Source: an uncultured Flavobacteriales bacterium (lineage in GTDB: Bacteria; Bacteroidota; Bacteroidia; Flavobacteriales_E; Vicingaceae). From it: a DNA stretch of 45,381 bases. The notes beneath the pieces were generated by a model. That model was not told the DNA's origin. It saw nothing but the letters and a program-made list of their open reading frames with translations, and made no database searches. The first letter of the stretch is position 1, and every line of letters begins with the position of its first letter. Location: contig CAJWVX010000008.1 of the NCBI GenBank assembly GCA_913048175.1, positions 1 through 45,381 of the forward strand, written 5' to 3'. The translations under genes were made by a program, and so were the position numbers. Below are positions 8,665-17,591 of this stretch, one piece after another.

Positions 8665-10888
8665 ATTGAAAATTAAAAGTCATTTTTAAAAAGTAAGTTC
8701 TTCCCATTGCCACTGGCGAGCTTCCAGAACCACTACTATGTACTGAACCTTGTGCAACTGAATTGACTGCTTTTACATCAAAAAGGTTTTTACTTCCTAA
8801 AGTAATTTTAACTCTTTTTTTCCAAAATTGCTTACCAACGGTTAAATCTGCAGTATGGTAAGATTCTATGTAAGTTTGAATAATTTCATCATTACTTCCT
8901 AAACCAAATCCAAGTAGTTGGCCGCTAAACTTGTAGAAAAAAGCAACAAACAATTGTTGTTTATAGAATTCGTAATTAATACTACTTTTTAGCTCTGGTG
9001 TATAACTAAATTTATCAATGTTATTTGTTTCTGATAAGAGGTTGTATCGTCCAATATATGAACCTCCAACAACAAATTTAAGATGGTTGAAAGAAATGTT
9101 ATTGTTAAGTTGAATTCCATGTGTTTGAAAATCTCCAATATTTACATAAGTGTATTGCGGCCCATAACTTTGAGCTAGCGTTATTAGATTTTCCATTTGA
9201 TTGTAAAACGAACTTAGTTCCGTTTTTAACACATAATTTTTTATGACTTTAGTATAGTTTGTTGATAGATTAAAATTATTTGATTGCTCTGCTTTTAAGG
9301 CTGTATTTCCTACAATGTTGTGATTGATATCTACAAAATTAAAATACAATTCTTTTAGTGATGGAGCTCTAAAACCTCTGGCATAAGATGCTCTGACGTT
9401 AAATTTTCCTAGAGTTTGCTTTAGGTTAATTGATGGGGTTACGGGCGCTTGATAATTAGTATTGTAAGCATACCTTACTCCAGGTCTAATAATGGTATTT
9501 TTAAATGGTTTATACTCAATGCTAGCATAACCAGCATAATCTGCCATTTGTTGTGTTTTATTTTCAATTCTAACTCCAAATGCTTCTTCAATATTAAAAT
9601 CTAACCCTATTTCATAATTAACTTTTACACTTTCTCTTGAGGTAGAGAAACTACTTCGAATAACCCACTGATTAAATTTGGTAGTATCTTGGTCTCCTGA
9701 ATTATCCGTTTGAATTTCTTCTAATGTGGTTAAATCCTTAAAAAAGGTATTTTTAATTCTTTTGTAATTATTATAAGCAATTGTTGCTTTTATACTTTTA
9801 TCCTTATCAATTTTTTTATTGATTATTAAAGAATTATCTATTCTTGTTGTGTAATAGTAATCATCAAAAGCATTTTCCCCATAAGGATTTCTTGGTAATC
9901 CCCTATTATTTATTTGCTCATCAAAGTAACCAATGGTATATTTAATGTTACCGTTTGTTAATTGATAGTTGTAATTCGCTTTTCCAAAAAACTGTTCTTT
10001 TGGTTTCCAACTTTTATAGCGAGTACTATCAGCTATTCTTTGGTTTTCTCCAAACAGTGCATCACCATTTACCCAGCCGTCAAAATAGTTTCTTCCTCCA
10101 GAAAAGGAAAGTGAATGATTATTATTTGAAAATGAAAGGTTAGCATCTAAATTATATTGACCAATGTTCTCTGTATAAGAATTAGCAACAATAGTTAACT
10201 TTTCACTATTGTTCGTTTTGGTAATTAAATTAATTACTCCTGCCAAAGCATTGGTTCCATAATTTACTGACATTGGACCTTCAATAATTTCTATTCGTTC
10301 TATATCATGCAAATTAATCTGGCTTAAATCTACATTGCCGTTTAAACGACCTACCACAGGAACTCCATCTATTAGTATTTTTACATTTTCGCCACGCATA
10401 CCTTGCAAAGTCATTCCTGAACCTAAAATGTTATCTTGGGTTAAACGAACATTCATTTCATTAGTCAATACATCCCTTAAGTTAACAGCTGCCATTTTTT
10501 CAATTTTATTTTTATCGATAATAGTTATTTTCTGAACTGCTTTCTCAGGACTATTCTCGGCATATTGCCCTGTTATTACAAATGAATTAAGGGTAACAAA
10601 ACCCTCTTTTAAAATGATATTAATTGGATGATTAGGAACTATCTTTTTTATCTTTTTAATAAAGCCAATAAAAGAAATTTCTATTGTTAAAACCTCTTTA
10701 TTTTGGAAATCAATACTTGCTTTTCCATCTAAATCGGATATTAAAAACTGCTTTGTTTCTTTAACCAAAATATGAGCGTTTGGAACTGCTTTTTTATCAC
10801 TATCCAAAATAGTAACTGTTGTTTTTTGACACAACACAACGGTATTAAAAAGCAAAAAGCTAAGTGCTATTAAAATTCTGATTTTCAC
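8648..10888 (-). CDS. TonB-dependent outer-membrane receptor, probably for heme (HmuR-like)
   Basis: This 746-residue receptor transports an iron source, most likely heme, across the outer membrane using TonB energy. It has a signal peptide (residues 1-20), a carboxypeptidase-regulatory-like domain (about 22-100), a plug domain (about 115-225; MRGENVKILIDGVPVVGRLNG, split as MRGENVKILIDG and VPVVGRLNG, and IERIEIIEGPMSVNYG), then a long beta-barrel. The plug's last strand reads AGVINLITK. The start is a GTG that abuts the TAG stop of the upstream DUF6686 gene. It lies in the operon of HmuY-like proteins behind a Fur-type operator, which argues for heme or a heme carrier as substrate. Other substrates cannot be excluded from sequence alone. 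Confidence 0.9.
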   Translation of the reverse strand: MKIRILIALSFLLFNTVVLCQKTTVTILDSDKKAVPNAHILVKETKQFLISDLDGKASIDFQNKEVLTIEISFIGFIKKIKKIVPNHPINIILKEGFVTLNSFVITGQYAENSPEKAVQKITIIDKNKIEKMAAVNLRDVLTNEMNVRLTQDNILGSGMTLQGMRGENVKILIDGVPVVGRLNGNVDLSQINLHDIERIEIIEGPMSVNYGTNALAGVINLITKTNNSEKLTIVANSYTENIGQYNLDANLSFSNNNHSLSFSGGRNYFDGWVNGDALFGENQRIADSTRYKSWKPKEQFFGKANYNYQLTNGNIKYTIGYFDEQINNRGLPRNPYGENAFDDYYYTTRIDNSLIINKKIDKDKSIKATIAYNNYKRIKNTFFKDLTTLEEIQTDNSGDQDTTKFNQWVIRSSFSTSRESVKVNYEIGLDFNIEEAFGVRIENKTQQMADYAGYASIEYKPFKNTIIRPGVRYAYNTNYQAPVTPSINLKQTLGKFNVRASYARGFRAPSLKELYFNFVDINHNIVGNTALKAEQSNNFNLSTNYTKVIKNYVLKTELSSFYNQMENLITLAQSYGPQYTYVNIGDFQTHGIQLNNNISFNHLKFVVGGSYIGRYNLLSETNNIDKFSYTPELKSSINYEFYKQQLFVAFFYKFSGQLLGFGLGSNDEIIQTYIESYHTADLTVGKQFWKKRVKITLGSKNLFDVKAVNSVAQGSVHSSGSGSSPVAMGRTYFLKMTFNFQYDKTN

Positions 10889-11227
10889 CTAAACAATTGT
10901 TAACTTATTTATAACCAACATAAGGGTTGAAAAGTTTAATAATTCAATGGTATCCTTAAGTTCCTGGTAAGAAAACAATAAGATTAAATTATCCTTATTG
11001 GTTCTAATTACATAATCTTTATTGTGACCGCCTTTTTCAATTTCATTTTTAAAATCTATTCTAACTTCATCAAAAAACAAATCAAAGTCAAAATACTCCT
11101 CTTCAGTAAATGAAATTAAAACGTTTCCTAATGTTAATTGTAAGTCATTACAGCAACTGCATTTAGCTATATTCCCAAAATCATTGTAGTGTAATACTCT
11201 CATTGGAGTTCTATTTTCTAACATCAT
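10889..11227 (-). CDS. DUF6686-like small protein with CxCC motif
   Basis: This is a 112-residue cytoplasmic protein. The N-terminal part carries CSCC (residues 23-26) followed by NDLQLTLGNVLISFTEEEYFDF, a pattern I associate with the Bacteroidota family DUF6686. The function is unknown. The cysteines could bind a metal or an Fe-S cluster, which is inference. Its ATG shares a base with the stop of the hemerythrin-like gene (TAATG) and its stop abuts the receptor's GTG, so it is tightly built into the heme operon. Confidence 0.65.
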   Translation of the reverse strand: MMLENRTPMRVLHYNDFGNIAKCSCCNDLQLTLGNVLISFTEEEYFDFDLFFDEVRIDFKNEIEKGGHNKDYVIRTNKDNLILLFSYQELKDTIELLNFSTLMLVINKLTIV

Positions 11228-11826
11228 TAATCCTTTTTAACAAAATCTGTTATTGCTTTCTCTATCTCTTTAACTTTTTTTACCAGTACATTATCTTCTA
11301 CCCAGCCATGTGTTTTTAATTCATTATCAAATTGGCATATTTGTTTTAGTAAAATATTGTAAACAGGATGATCCTTCAATGTATCTTGTTGTACCAATAA
11401 AAAGATTATTTCGGTTAAGTAACATTCATTATTTTCATGACTAGACACAAAATCAGAAATAGAATATTTGCTAAAGTGAATTAACAAAACAGTCTCCATT
11501 GAACTACTAATACTTGCTTTGTGTAAAACTTCGGAATATGGAAATATTGTTTTTTCTTCTATTGCGATATGATGTTTAAAATCTATTTGAAACTTTAAAA
11601 AAAGATTAAATAATGTTTTTAAGTCGTTGTTTTCATCAAAATACTTAACCAACATTAAAAAGTTTTGTTCAATTTTCGGTATAGATTGATTAATAAATCT
11701 TTTGTGTGAAACTTTTAAAAAATCGATTAAAATTTCGACCGAATATGCCTCAAAATTATTAACCTCTAACTCTTGTTTTCCAACCTCTTTTATTAAGTTG
11801 TTGTGATATAGTTTATTTGTATTCAT
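11227..11826 (-). CDS. hemerythrin-like (RIC/YtfE-type) di-iron protein
   Basis: Hemerythrin HHE-domain proteins hold a di-iron centre; the RIC (YtfE) branch repairs Fe-S clusters or handles iron under nitrosative or oxidative stress. The 199-residue protein keeps plausible ligands in order: H41, H85/H86 with E90/E91 (FKHHIAIEEKTIFPY), H130-E131 (SSHENN), and H173/E177 (KTHGWVEDNVL). There is no signal peptide, so it acts in the cytoplasm. It has no clear N-terminal ScdA domain, unlike full YtfE. In this operon it may store, sense or place iron released from heme. It follows the PepSY-flavodoxin gene by 20 bases. Confidence 0.75.
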   Translation of the reverse strand: MNTNKLYHNNLIKEVGKQELEVNNFEAYSVEILIDFLKVSHKRFINQSIPKIEQNFLMLVKYFDENNDLKTLFNLFLKFQIDFKHHIAIEEKTIFPYSEVLHKASISSSMETVLLIHFSKYSISDFVSSHENNECYLTEIIFLLVQQDTLKDHPVYNILLKQICQFDNELKTHGWVEDNVLVKKVKEIEKAITDFVKKD

Positions 11827-11846
11827 TTTATTTTTTTTACTAATTA

Positions 11847-13328
11847 TTAACTACTTAGAACATCATATTCTGTTATCTTAATATCAATTCCTGTCTTATC
11901 AGACCATAACCTAAACCATTTACTAAAGAGTATAAATGATCTATTATCAATATAAAATGATTTTATAAAAGGGGTACTATTTGTATTCTTTAGCGTTTTA
12001 GTTATATCTACTGCAAACTTGCAAAAATCTGGATATGCTTTTGAACCAAATCCAACAACAGAGTACCTCATATTTGAATTTTGTTTTATTGATTTTAATA
12101 ATTCCAAAAAAGTAGTTCCATTGCTTGGTGCTTCTCCTTGTCCATAAGTAGAAGTGAAAATTACCAAGTGCTCACATTTTTTAAAAAACTTATATTTATT
12201 CAGTTCAGTAATATAGACTTGCTCCCCCTTATCTTTTAATTGATGATAAAATGCATTGGCATACGCAATTGTATTACCATTTTCTGATCCGACTAAAACA
12301 ACATATTTACTTTTATCAGATTTGAAGCTATTTCGTAATTTATTTTTCTTTCTTTTTAAAGTCATTGCAAAACCTGAATAAACAAAAAATAATATATTAA
12401 TGCACGAAACAAAAAGAATAATAGACCATATTATACTCCCTTTTCCTGTATGAATATTAACATTTAGAGACTTTATAATAGAATTAAAACCGAGTTCTTT
12501 TGTACCAACTACTTTACCTGAATATTGATTAATTAATACTTTTTTATTTTTTAAATTGAGTGTATAAGTATCATCTATAGCATCAGAAAATGGAAAACTT
12601 AAAGAATTTATGTCTACCAATCTAGTTTTTTTGAAAATCGGAAAATATTTAGAATCGATAACAACATCTTTCTCTATATTTTCCGTAATAATTTGTTGTG
12701 ATTCTCTTTTTTCTAAATCAAAAAAATCAAATCTCAGTAGCGATAAATAAACTCCGGAAAGAGTTACAATTATAATTGGAATAAGTGAAATTCGCCCTGC
12801 AACAACATGATAATATTGGCTAAAATTTTCATAAACAATTTTAGAAAAAAATCTTTTAACACTTCCTTGACGTTTAATAATTAAACAAATTCCTGTTATG
12901 GCTATTAAAAACAAAAGGAATGAAGATAATCCTACAAAAAACCGACCAACCCCCTTTAAAAATAAAGAACGATGGAGATTAGTTATATAATTATAAAAGT
13001 TATTCTTTTCTATTTCAGGACCAAGATATTCCCCTGTTATTGGATTAATATATCCTGATATAAAATCACCTTTTTTAGAAATAGCATTAATAAAAACAAA
13101 CGCATTATAATCTGTTTTTAACTGGAGTACTTGATCATAATTTTGTTTTAAAACTTCAATTGTTTCTGTTAAATAAACAGTTTCTATTCCATCAATTTTG
13201 TAAGGATTTAATTTCTCTGAAATAGGTTCAAAAGCTAAAATTGATCCTGTAACAGAAGCAATTACAATGAAAACAGCAGCTGTAGATGCTAAGATAATGT
13301 GACTATATCGCCATATTGAAGTGGTCAT
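11847..13328 (-). CDS. PepSY membrane protein fused to a flavodoxin domain
   Basis: This is a probable inner-membrane reductase of 493 residues acting on iron or heme. Membrane segments lie near residues 10-32, 130-151, 177-197 and 300-323, the usual PepSY-associated layout, with periplasmic loops in between. A cytoplasmic flavodoxin domain follows: FMN-binding loops GSENGNT (347-353), STYGQGEAPSNG (393-404) and GFGSKAYPDFC (426-436). Many Bacteroidota relatives continue into a ferredoxin-NADP reductase domain; here the protein stops soon after flavodoxin with no frame continuing downstream. Electrons must therefore come from a separate reductase. The gene sits 4 bases after the DUF2271 gene, a common partner in iron-uptake loci. 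Confidence 0.88.
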   Translation of the reverse strand: MTTSIWRYSHIILASTAAVFIVIASVTGSILAFEPISEKLNPYKIDGIETVYLTETIEVLKQNYDQVLQLKTDYNAFVFINAISKKGDFISGYINPITGEYLGPEIEKNNFYNYITNLHRSLFLKGVGRFFVGLSSFLLFLIAITGICLIIKRQGSVKRFFSKIVYENFSQYYHVVAGRISLIPIIIVTLSGVYLSLLRFDFFDLEKRESQQIITENIEKDVVIDSKYFPIFKKTRLVDINSLSFPFSDAIDDTYTLNLKNKKVLINQYSGKVVGTKELGFNSIIKSLNVNIHTGKGSIIWSIILFVSCINILFFVYSGFAMTLKRKKNKLRNSFKSDKSKYVVLVGSENGNTIAYANAFYHQLKDKGEQVYITELNKYKFFKKCEHLVIFTSTYGQGEAPSNGTTFLELLKSIKQNSNMRYSVVGFGSKAYPDFCKFAVDITKTLKNTNSTPFIKSFYIDNRSFILFSKWFRLWSDKTGIDIKITEYDVLSS

Positions 13329-13332
13329 AATA

Positions 13333-13821
13333 CTAATTAATTGGAATTAACCGAACATAATTGATATAACCACTCCCCACTTTTTTACTACTTATAGATG
13401 TTGTAGTTAATTCAAATTCAACATCCATTTTGTGATATTCTTCATCTTCAACAGCTGTTTCAAATCGAATTTTATAACCTGAATTTATATTAGAATCGTC
13501 AATTTCAATAATATTAACGCCAGTTTTATTACCGGAAAGTGTAGCACCAGTAATACCATCTAAATCATATCTTTTCTTTCCATAATAATTCCACCAATTC
13601 GGAATATCAGAATACCAATCTTCATCTTTACCTAACACATAAAGTGTCTTTTCATATTGATTACTAGGGTTTATTAAGGATACAATTACATAAGCACCTT
13701 CTCCTTCGTAACTATTCATTTGAAGCATACATTTATACTTTTGTGCAGGTATTAAACCTTTAAATGAAGTCAATACAAAAATGCTTATAAATCCGATTAT
13801 TAATACTCTTCTCTTCAACAT
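13333..13821 (-). CDS. DUF2271 periplasmic protein
   Basis: This 162-residue protein has an N-terminal signal/anchor segment (about residues 4-20) and a mature beta-rich domain with features of DUF2271. These are KTLYVLGKDEDWYSDIPNWW and DGITGATLSG, the latter resembling the xDxxTGAT flavinylation-type motif seen in several flavin-linked periplasmic families. DUF2271 genes often sit beside PepSY reductases in iron and heme loci, as here. Function is not established; a role as a periplasmic partner of the PepSY-flavodoxin protein is inference. Confidence 0.75.
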   Translation of the reverse strand: MLKRRVLIIGFISIFVLTSFKGLIPAQKYKCMLQMNSYEGEGAYVIVSLINPSNQYEKTLYVLGKDEDWYSDIPNWWNYYGKKRYDLDGITGATLSGNKTGVNIIEIDDSNINSGYKIRFETAVEDEEYHKMDVEFELTTTSISSKKVGSGYINYVRLIPIN

Positions 13822-13827
13822 TAAAAA

Positions 13828-14724
13828 TTATTTTATAAATGAATCAATAACGTTATATATGCTGTCTTTTTCAGCATAATCATCAGAAAATAGGTGCTTG
13901 TAAAGTGCTTTATTGTCAACTTTTTCTGCTAATTCTAAATCTGTATTTCTTCCATATACTTCTTCCCACTTTATTCTAACCAAAGCCCATTTAGCTGTGT
14001 TATTAATCCACCAATCTGCAGCAGCTTTACATTTGCTATCCTCAACTTTTATATACGTGTTATATCCTTTTTCTTGTGCTAAAACTTTATCCTTTTCACC
14101 ATCAGTTCTAATCAATTTATCATTGTATTGATCGTGTACCCAACCTTCATTTGTTATCTCATGTCGGTTTCTTCTAAGGGTCACATTATAATCGTTTCTT
14201 TTGGTATACTCTCGTCTTGGTAAAGGAGCACTTGTCGTATTTTCCCAATAACTTTTTCCATCAATGTGCACCCAAGAACCACTTCCTTCATAACGAGGGC
14301 TATCATCTACTTGAAATACTTTTTGAGTCCATTGTCCTTTAACTTCTTTTTTAGACTTTGTTTCATAATTCCATTTGTTATCAGAACCATACATATAAAA
14401 AGAGGTATTTTGATACATCCAGTCTTGTCTCCAATGCTTAACCATGTAAGGGGCAGTTGGTTCACCTATTTGTAAAATGTGTTGAATTGAAACTTTATTT
14501 TTACTATCAACTATTAAACCTGCCCACTCTAAAGCTGTTTCATTTTTCATTTTAGACGGTTTATAGAGCGAGTCTTCACTGTAATTAAAGGTCTCAGAAA
14601 AATTAAAAGTTACTTCAAAGCATCCGCACATTTCTTTAATGGCTTTACTATCTTTAGTGTTTTGAGCATTTCCAAAAGAAGAAATAAGGAATAGTAATGT
14701 TAATATTTGGAGCCTTTTTTGCAT
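13828..14724 (-). CDS. DUF6607 family secreted protein
   Basis: This 298-residue protein has a signal peptide (about 1-20, ending FGNA). The mature N-terminus carries IKEMCGCFEVTFNFSETF with a C-x-C pair, and the body is rich in Trp, Tyr and charged residues (KHWRQDWMYQ, YWENTTSAPLPRREYTKR). I assign it to DUF6607, found in Bacteroidota; function unknown. Its place as second gene of a Fur-type heme operon suggests a periplasmic role in heme or iron handling, and the C-x-C pair could coordinate heme or metal, which is inference. It begins just after the internal terminator hairpin. Confidence 0.7.
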   Translation of the reverse strand: MQKRLQILTLLFLISSFGNAQNTKDSKAIKEMCGCFEVTFNFSETFNYSEDSLYKPSKMKNETALEWAGLIVDSKNKVSIQHILQIGEPTAPYMVKHWRQDWMYQNTSFYMYGSDNKWNYETKSKKEVKGQWTQKVFQVDDSPRYEGSGSWVHIDGKSYWENTTSAPLPRREYTKRNDYNVTLRRNRHEITNEGWVHDQYNDKLIRTDGEKDKVLAQEKGYNTYIKVEDSKCKAAADWWINNTAKWALVRIKWEEVYGRNTDLELAEKVDNKALYKHLFSDDYAEKDSIYNVIDSFIK

Positions 14725-14746
14725 TAATTTTATTTTTATGATTTTT

Positions 14747-14780
14747 AAAAAATTCCCTAGACTTCTGAAGAAGTCTAGGG
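14747..14780 (-). terminator. intrinsic terminator or attenuator inside the heme operon
   Basis: CCCTAGACTT and AAGTCTAGGG pair as a strong stem at 14755-14780 (up to 12 bp if the loop closes). In the minus direction the stem is followed by a T-run (A-run at 14747-14752 on the plus strand). It lies between the first and second gene of the operon, so it probably lowers transcription of the seven later genes. Confidence 0.85.
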
Positions 14781-14807
14781 AGTTTGTTATTGGAATTATT
14801 ATCGTTT

Positions 14808-16058
14808 TTATTGAATGATTATTTTTTGAGTTTTCCTACTATTTTCTGAAGTCAACATTAAAATATAGGTTCCTTTTGCTAAATGAGAAACATCTAATTC
14901 TTGTTGTGATAAGCCACTATTTGAAATTACATTTTTAGCTAGTAATTCTTTTCCCATTAAATCGTAAACAGATAGTTTACTTTCTTTTTCAGTACTAACA
15001 TAGGTTACATTTACAAAGTCTGATACTGGATTTGGAAAAACATTAAGAAGTTCACTTTTAACTAAATTTTCTTCTAGTCCTACAGAAAATACTTTTTCTT
15101 TAGTAAAGATGAAATCTCCTGTTGTGTTACCTCCAAAACCTGTGAAAATTATTTTATAAATATCGTCATTAGGAAGCTCTGCAAAGTATACTAAGCTATC
15201 AGTGATAACATAGCCAGGAGGAGAAAAGCTGTAAGACTTCCAATCCCATCCTATTTCATTTATTACAGAAACATAATTATGCCCTGAATGAGATAAATTG
15301 TTTACATCACCAACATTGTTAACTTGAGCAACAGTTACATCGCTATTTGTTAATACCCCTGTTACACCATAATTTGTTCCTCCACCCAAGATTGTTCTGT
15401 ATTTAGTAAACAACAAATCCCAAGTATTTGAAGCTGGCTCTCTATCTAATTCTTGATCATTCTGAATAGAATAATAGCCAAAGTTTTTACCTGTATAATT
15501 TGATTTATCAATTGTTGTATTAACAAGGTTTTGCCCATCTAAATCTGCATATTTAAATGAATAAACACCGCTAATTAGACTATTGATTATCAGCTTCTTA
15601 TAATCACCATTGGCAAGTTTTAAAATAAAAACTTTATCACCATCAACAAAATGAAAATTAATATCATAAGTACCCCAACCTAAATCAAATTGACCAGTGG
15701 GTGTAGTATTTTCAAAAGCACCTGTTGTCCAAGAAGTGTCTGAATTAACTAATTGATTAGTACTCCAATCAAAACCTGTTGTATCAACAGTGCCCCAATC
15801 ATTAATATCATTACTATATTTGTATAGTTCATCAAGCATTGCTCCATTAATACGAATAGTTGAAGTGCCAAACCCAACTCCATCTGATGCAAATGCTAAA
15901 TCCCAATCATCTCTTACAACAGATACTTTATTACCGTTGTCTAAGTTGTAATAATTTTCATTTGAATATCCAGCGTTTAATGAAACTGTATCTAATACTT
16001 GGCTATAAGAAAAGCCAACGCTAAAAAATGTGGCAATTAATAGTAAGTTTTTTTTCAT
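14808..16058 (-). CDS. HmuY-like secreted heme-binding protein with type IX sorting domain
   Basis: This is a 416-residue secreted protein. A signal peptide (about 1-19, GFSYSQ) leads into a HmuY-like body with paired motifs VVRDDWDLAFASDGVGFG and ASNTWDLLFTKYRTILGG, the W-D-L-x-F signature of the fold. The last 80 residues are a type IX secretion C-terminal domain: VFPNPVSDFVNVTY, LSVYDLMGKELL and GTYILMLTSENSRKTQKIII. It is therefore exported through the outer membrane and anchored or released, perhaps acting as a hemophore that feeds the TonB receptor. It is the first gene of the operon, next to the Fur-type operator, and is followed by a terminator hairpin, so it should be the most abundant product. 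Confidence 0.88.
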   Translation of the reverse strand: MKKNLLLIATFFSVGFSYSQVLDTVSLNAGYSNENYYNLDNGNKVSVVRDDWDLAFASDGVGFGTSTIRINGAMLDELYKYSNDINDWGTVDTTGFDWSTNQLVNSDTSWTTGAFENTTPTGQFDLGWGTYDINFHFVDGDKVFILKLANGDYKKLIINSLISGVYSFKYADLDGQNLVNTTIDKSNYTGKNFGYYSIQNDQELDREPASNTWDLLFTKYRTILGGGTNYGVTGVLTNSDVTVAQVNNVGDVNNLSHSGHNYVSVINEIGWDWKSYSFSPPGYVITDSLVYFAELPNDDIYKIIFTGFGGNTTGDFIFTKEKVFSVGLEENLVKSELLNVFPNPVSDFVNVTYVSTEKESKLSVYDLMGKELLAKNVISNSGLSQQELDVSHLAKGTYILMLTSENSRKTQKIIIQ

Positions 16059-16081
16059 ATCTATATTTTTAGTTTTTTTGC

Positions 16082-16104
16082 TTATTTAGAATCATTCTAA
16101 ATAA
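16082..16104. promoter_or_regulatory. Fur-type operator (perfect 23-bp palindrome)
   Basis: The core TTTAGAATCATTCTAAA is extended on both sides to a perfect 11-1-11 palindrome centred on C16093. The 1-base centre and 9-1-9 core have the geometry of Fur/PerR-family boxes. It lies just downstream of the -7 element, over the expected transcription start, so a bound repressor would block the heme operon when iron is plentiful. Confidence 0.8.
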
Positions 16105-16109
16105 CAACG

Positions 16110-16141
16110 CAAATATAAAGATAGATAGTATTACTAAACAA
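16110..16141 (-). promoter_or_regulatory. promoter of the heme operon
   Basis: On the minus strand TATATTTG (16117-16110) matches TAnnTTTG exactly, with TTG at 16141-16139 as the -33 element, 21 bases away. This is the Bacteroidota housekeeping promoter form. The palindromic operator starts 5 bases downstream. Confidence 0.75.
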
Positions 16142-17032
16142 TACCCTATATAAGGTATTACAACCTATATATCTAAATTACAATGTTTTAAAAATAATTA
16201 AATATAGATAATACCACATTTGTGGTATGAAAATTATGGTAAAATTAAAATAATTGAATGTTCCTAGCTCAAGTAAATAATATGAATTATTGAATCAAAT
16301 AAAACATATTAAAGAGTACTTAACTTCTTTAAAAAATACCTCAAATTATTAATTTCTTCCCTTCAGTTTAAATCTCATGTATTATCTAAATATCTAAACT
16401 AACATTACCTACTCTATCCTTTAATAATATTCTTTTAGCTGAAGCTATATATTACTTTATATAAATAGTATATATGAGTTGTCTAGTTTAATTGAATAGA
16501 AGATTTATTAGTAATTGTAAAAGATAAATATCAGAAATATGAATTGCAAACACATGCACTTTGATTTATTAAAATTTATTTGACCGAACTTATAAATAAA
16601 ATATATTAGAGTCAGGATAATAATATTATTGCATGGCTTTGACCTATATAAAATGAGCTTTATTAAAACTCTATGAAATAAATTGTAGAATAAAATCAAC
16701 CGCTTTACGCATAATGTCCTTAATAAGTTAAACTAATTATTTATAGACAAAAAGAGAGCATATTTTTATAACTTTTATTATAAATTATAATTTGTAAAAA
16801 TATACTTGTTTTACATAATTTAATCTCAAGTTAAAATATTAAATACCCTAGTTTAAATTATTAAATACGTGCTAACAATTTGAACTGATTTTTATATCAA
16901 AAGCTAAATTACAAGTCTGAAATGGTAGGAATTATATTTTTGTTGATTCAATAATTTTTTTAAATTCATCAACAAAATAATTTCGAATAATCTATCCATA
17001 ATTATAGATCATTTATTTTGAGTATTTCAAAA
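16142..17032. other. intergenic stretch between the heme operon and the TerB operon
   Basis: About 890 bases of A+T-rich DNA without a gene that I can support. A 63-residue minus-strand frame at 16508-16699 is low-complexity and looks accidental. Confidence 0.6.
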
Positions 17033-17059
17033 AAAATCCTCAACTGAAGTTGAGGATTT
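17033..17059 (-). terminator. terminator of the flotillin-AAA-TerB operon
   Basis: ATCCTCAAC and GTTGAGGAT pair around a TGAA loop. In the minus direction the stem is followed by a T-run of eight. It lies about 50 bases beyond the last TerB-like gene. Confidence 0.85.
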
Positions 17060-17107
17060 CTTCATCACTTTTTAAGATAATACATAATTTTTAAAGATTA
17101 TAAATCT

Positions 17108-17572
17108 TCATTTAAATTGATTCAACAACCTTTGAAACAGGCTTAATTTGGGCTGATAATTAGGATCATTTCGGACCACGAACAACTGAGCTTCGAATTT
17201 TTCAAGTCCAATAAATTTATTTACATTTTCTACCATGTAATCCATTAATCCAACTACCTCATTCAGTGGTAAACCTAAAGCTACTCCTAAATCTTTACCT
17301 AATTCGATTTCTTTTTCATGTGCCTCCAAATCCATCTTCATCATTATCAACATACGCCAATAATACTTCACCTTATCTTTTTCAGACTCTGGAGCAACAA
17401 CTGGAACATTGTCTAAATTCTTTTTCAACAACATTACTTTTGCATGATCTACACCCAAAGTATTGGTAAGCATTGAAATATTCATTTGCTCGTAATGATT
17501 CACCCTCCCATCTACTTGCGCCATTTTAATAAGCGATATGATTAAGGATGTTTTTTCGTCTAAGTCTTGCAT
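17108..17572 (-). CDS. TerB-like protein
   Basis: This is a 154-residue all-helical cytoplasmic protein of the TerB type. The first helix pair reads LIISLIKMAQVDGRVNHYEQ, the acidic D-G-R-x-x-x-x-E turn typical of TerB, where metal binding has been proposed. A second repeat lies around DLEAHEKEIELGKDLGVALG. TerB proteins occur in stress and phage-response operons as metal-linked membrane-side adaptors. It is the last gene of the operon, 19 bases after another TerB-like gene and just before the terminator. Its tail (about 125-154) is not part of the core fold. Confidence 0.75.
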   Translation of the reverse strand: MQDLDEKTSLIISLIKMAQVDGRVNHYEQMNISMLTNTLGVDHAKVMLLKKNLDNVPVVAPESEKDKVKYYWRMLIMMKMDLEAHEKEIELGKDLGVALGLPLNEVVGLMDYMVENVNKFIGLEKFEAQLFVVRNDPNYQPKLSLFQRLLNQFK

Positions 17573-17591
17573 ATATGTATTGTTAGATTAA

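Noticed and set aside
16508-16699. Minus-strand 63-residue frame
   Set aside because: Low-complexity Ile/Phe/Tyr-rich sequence in an intergenic region, no signal around it.
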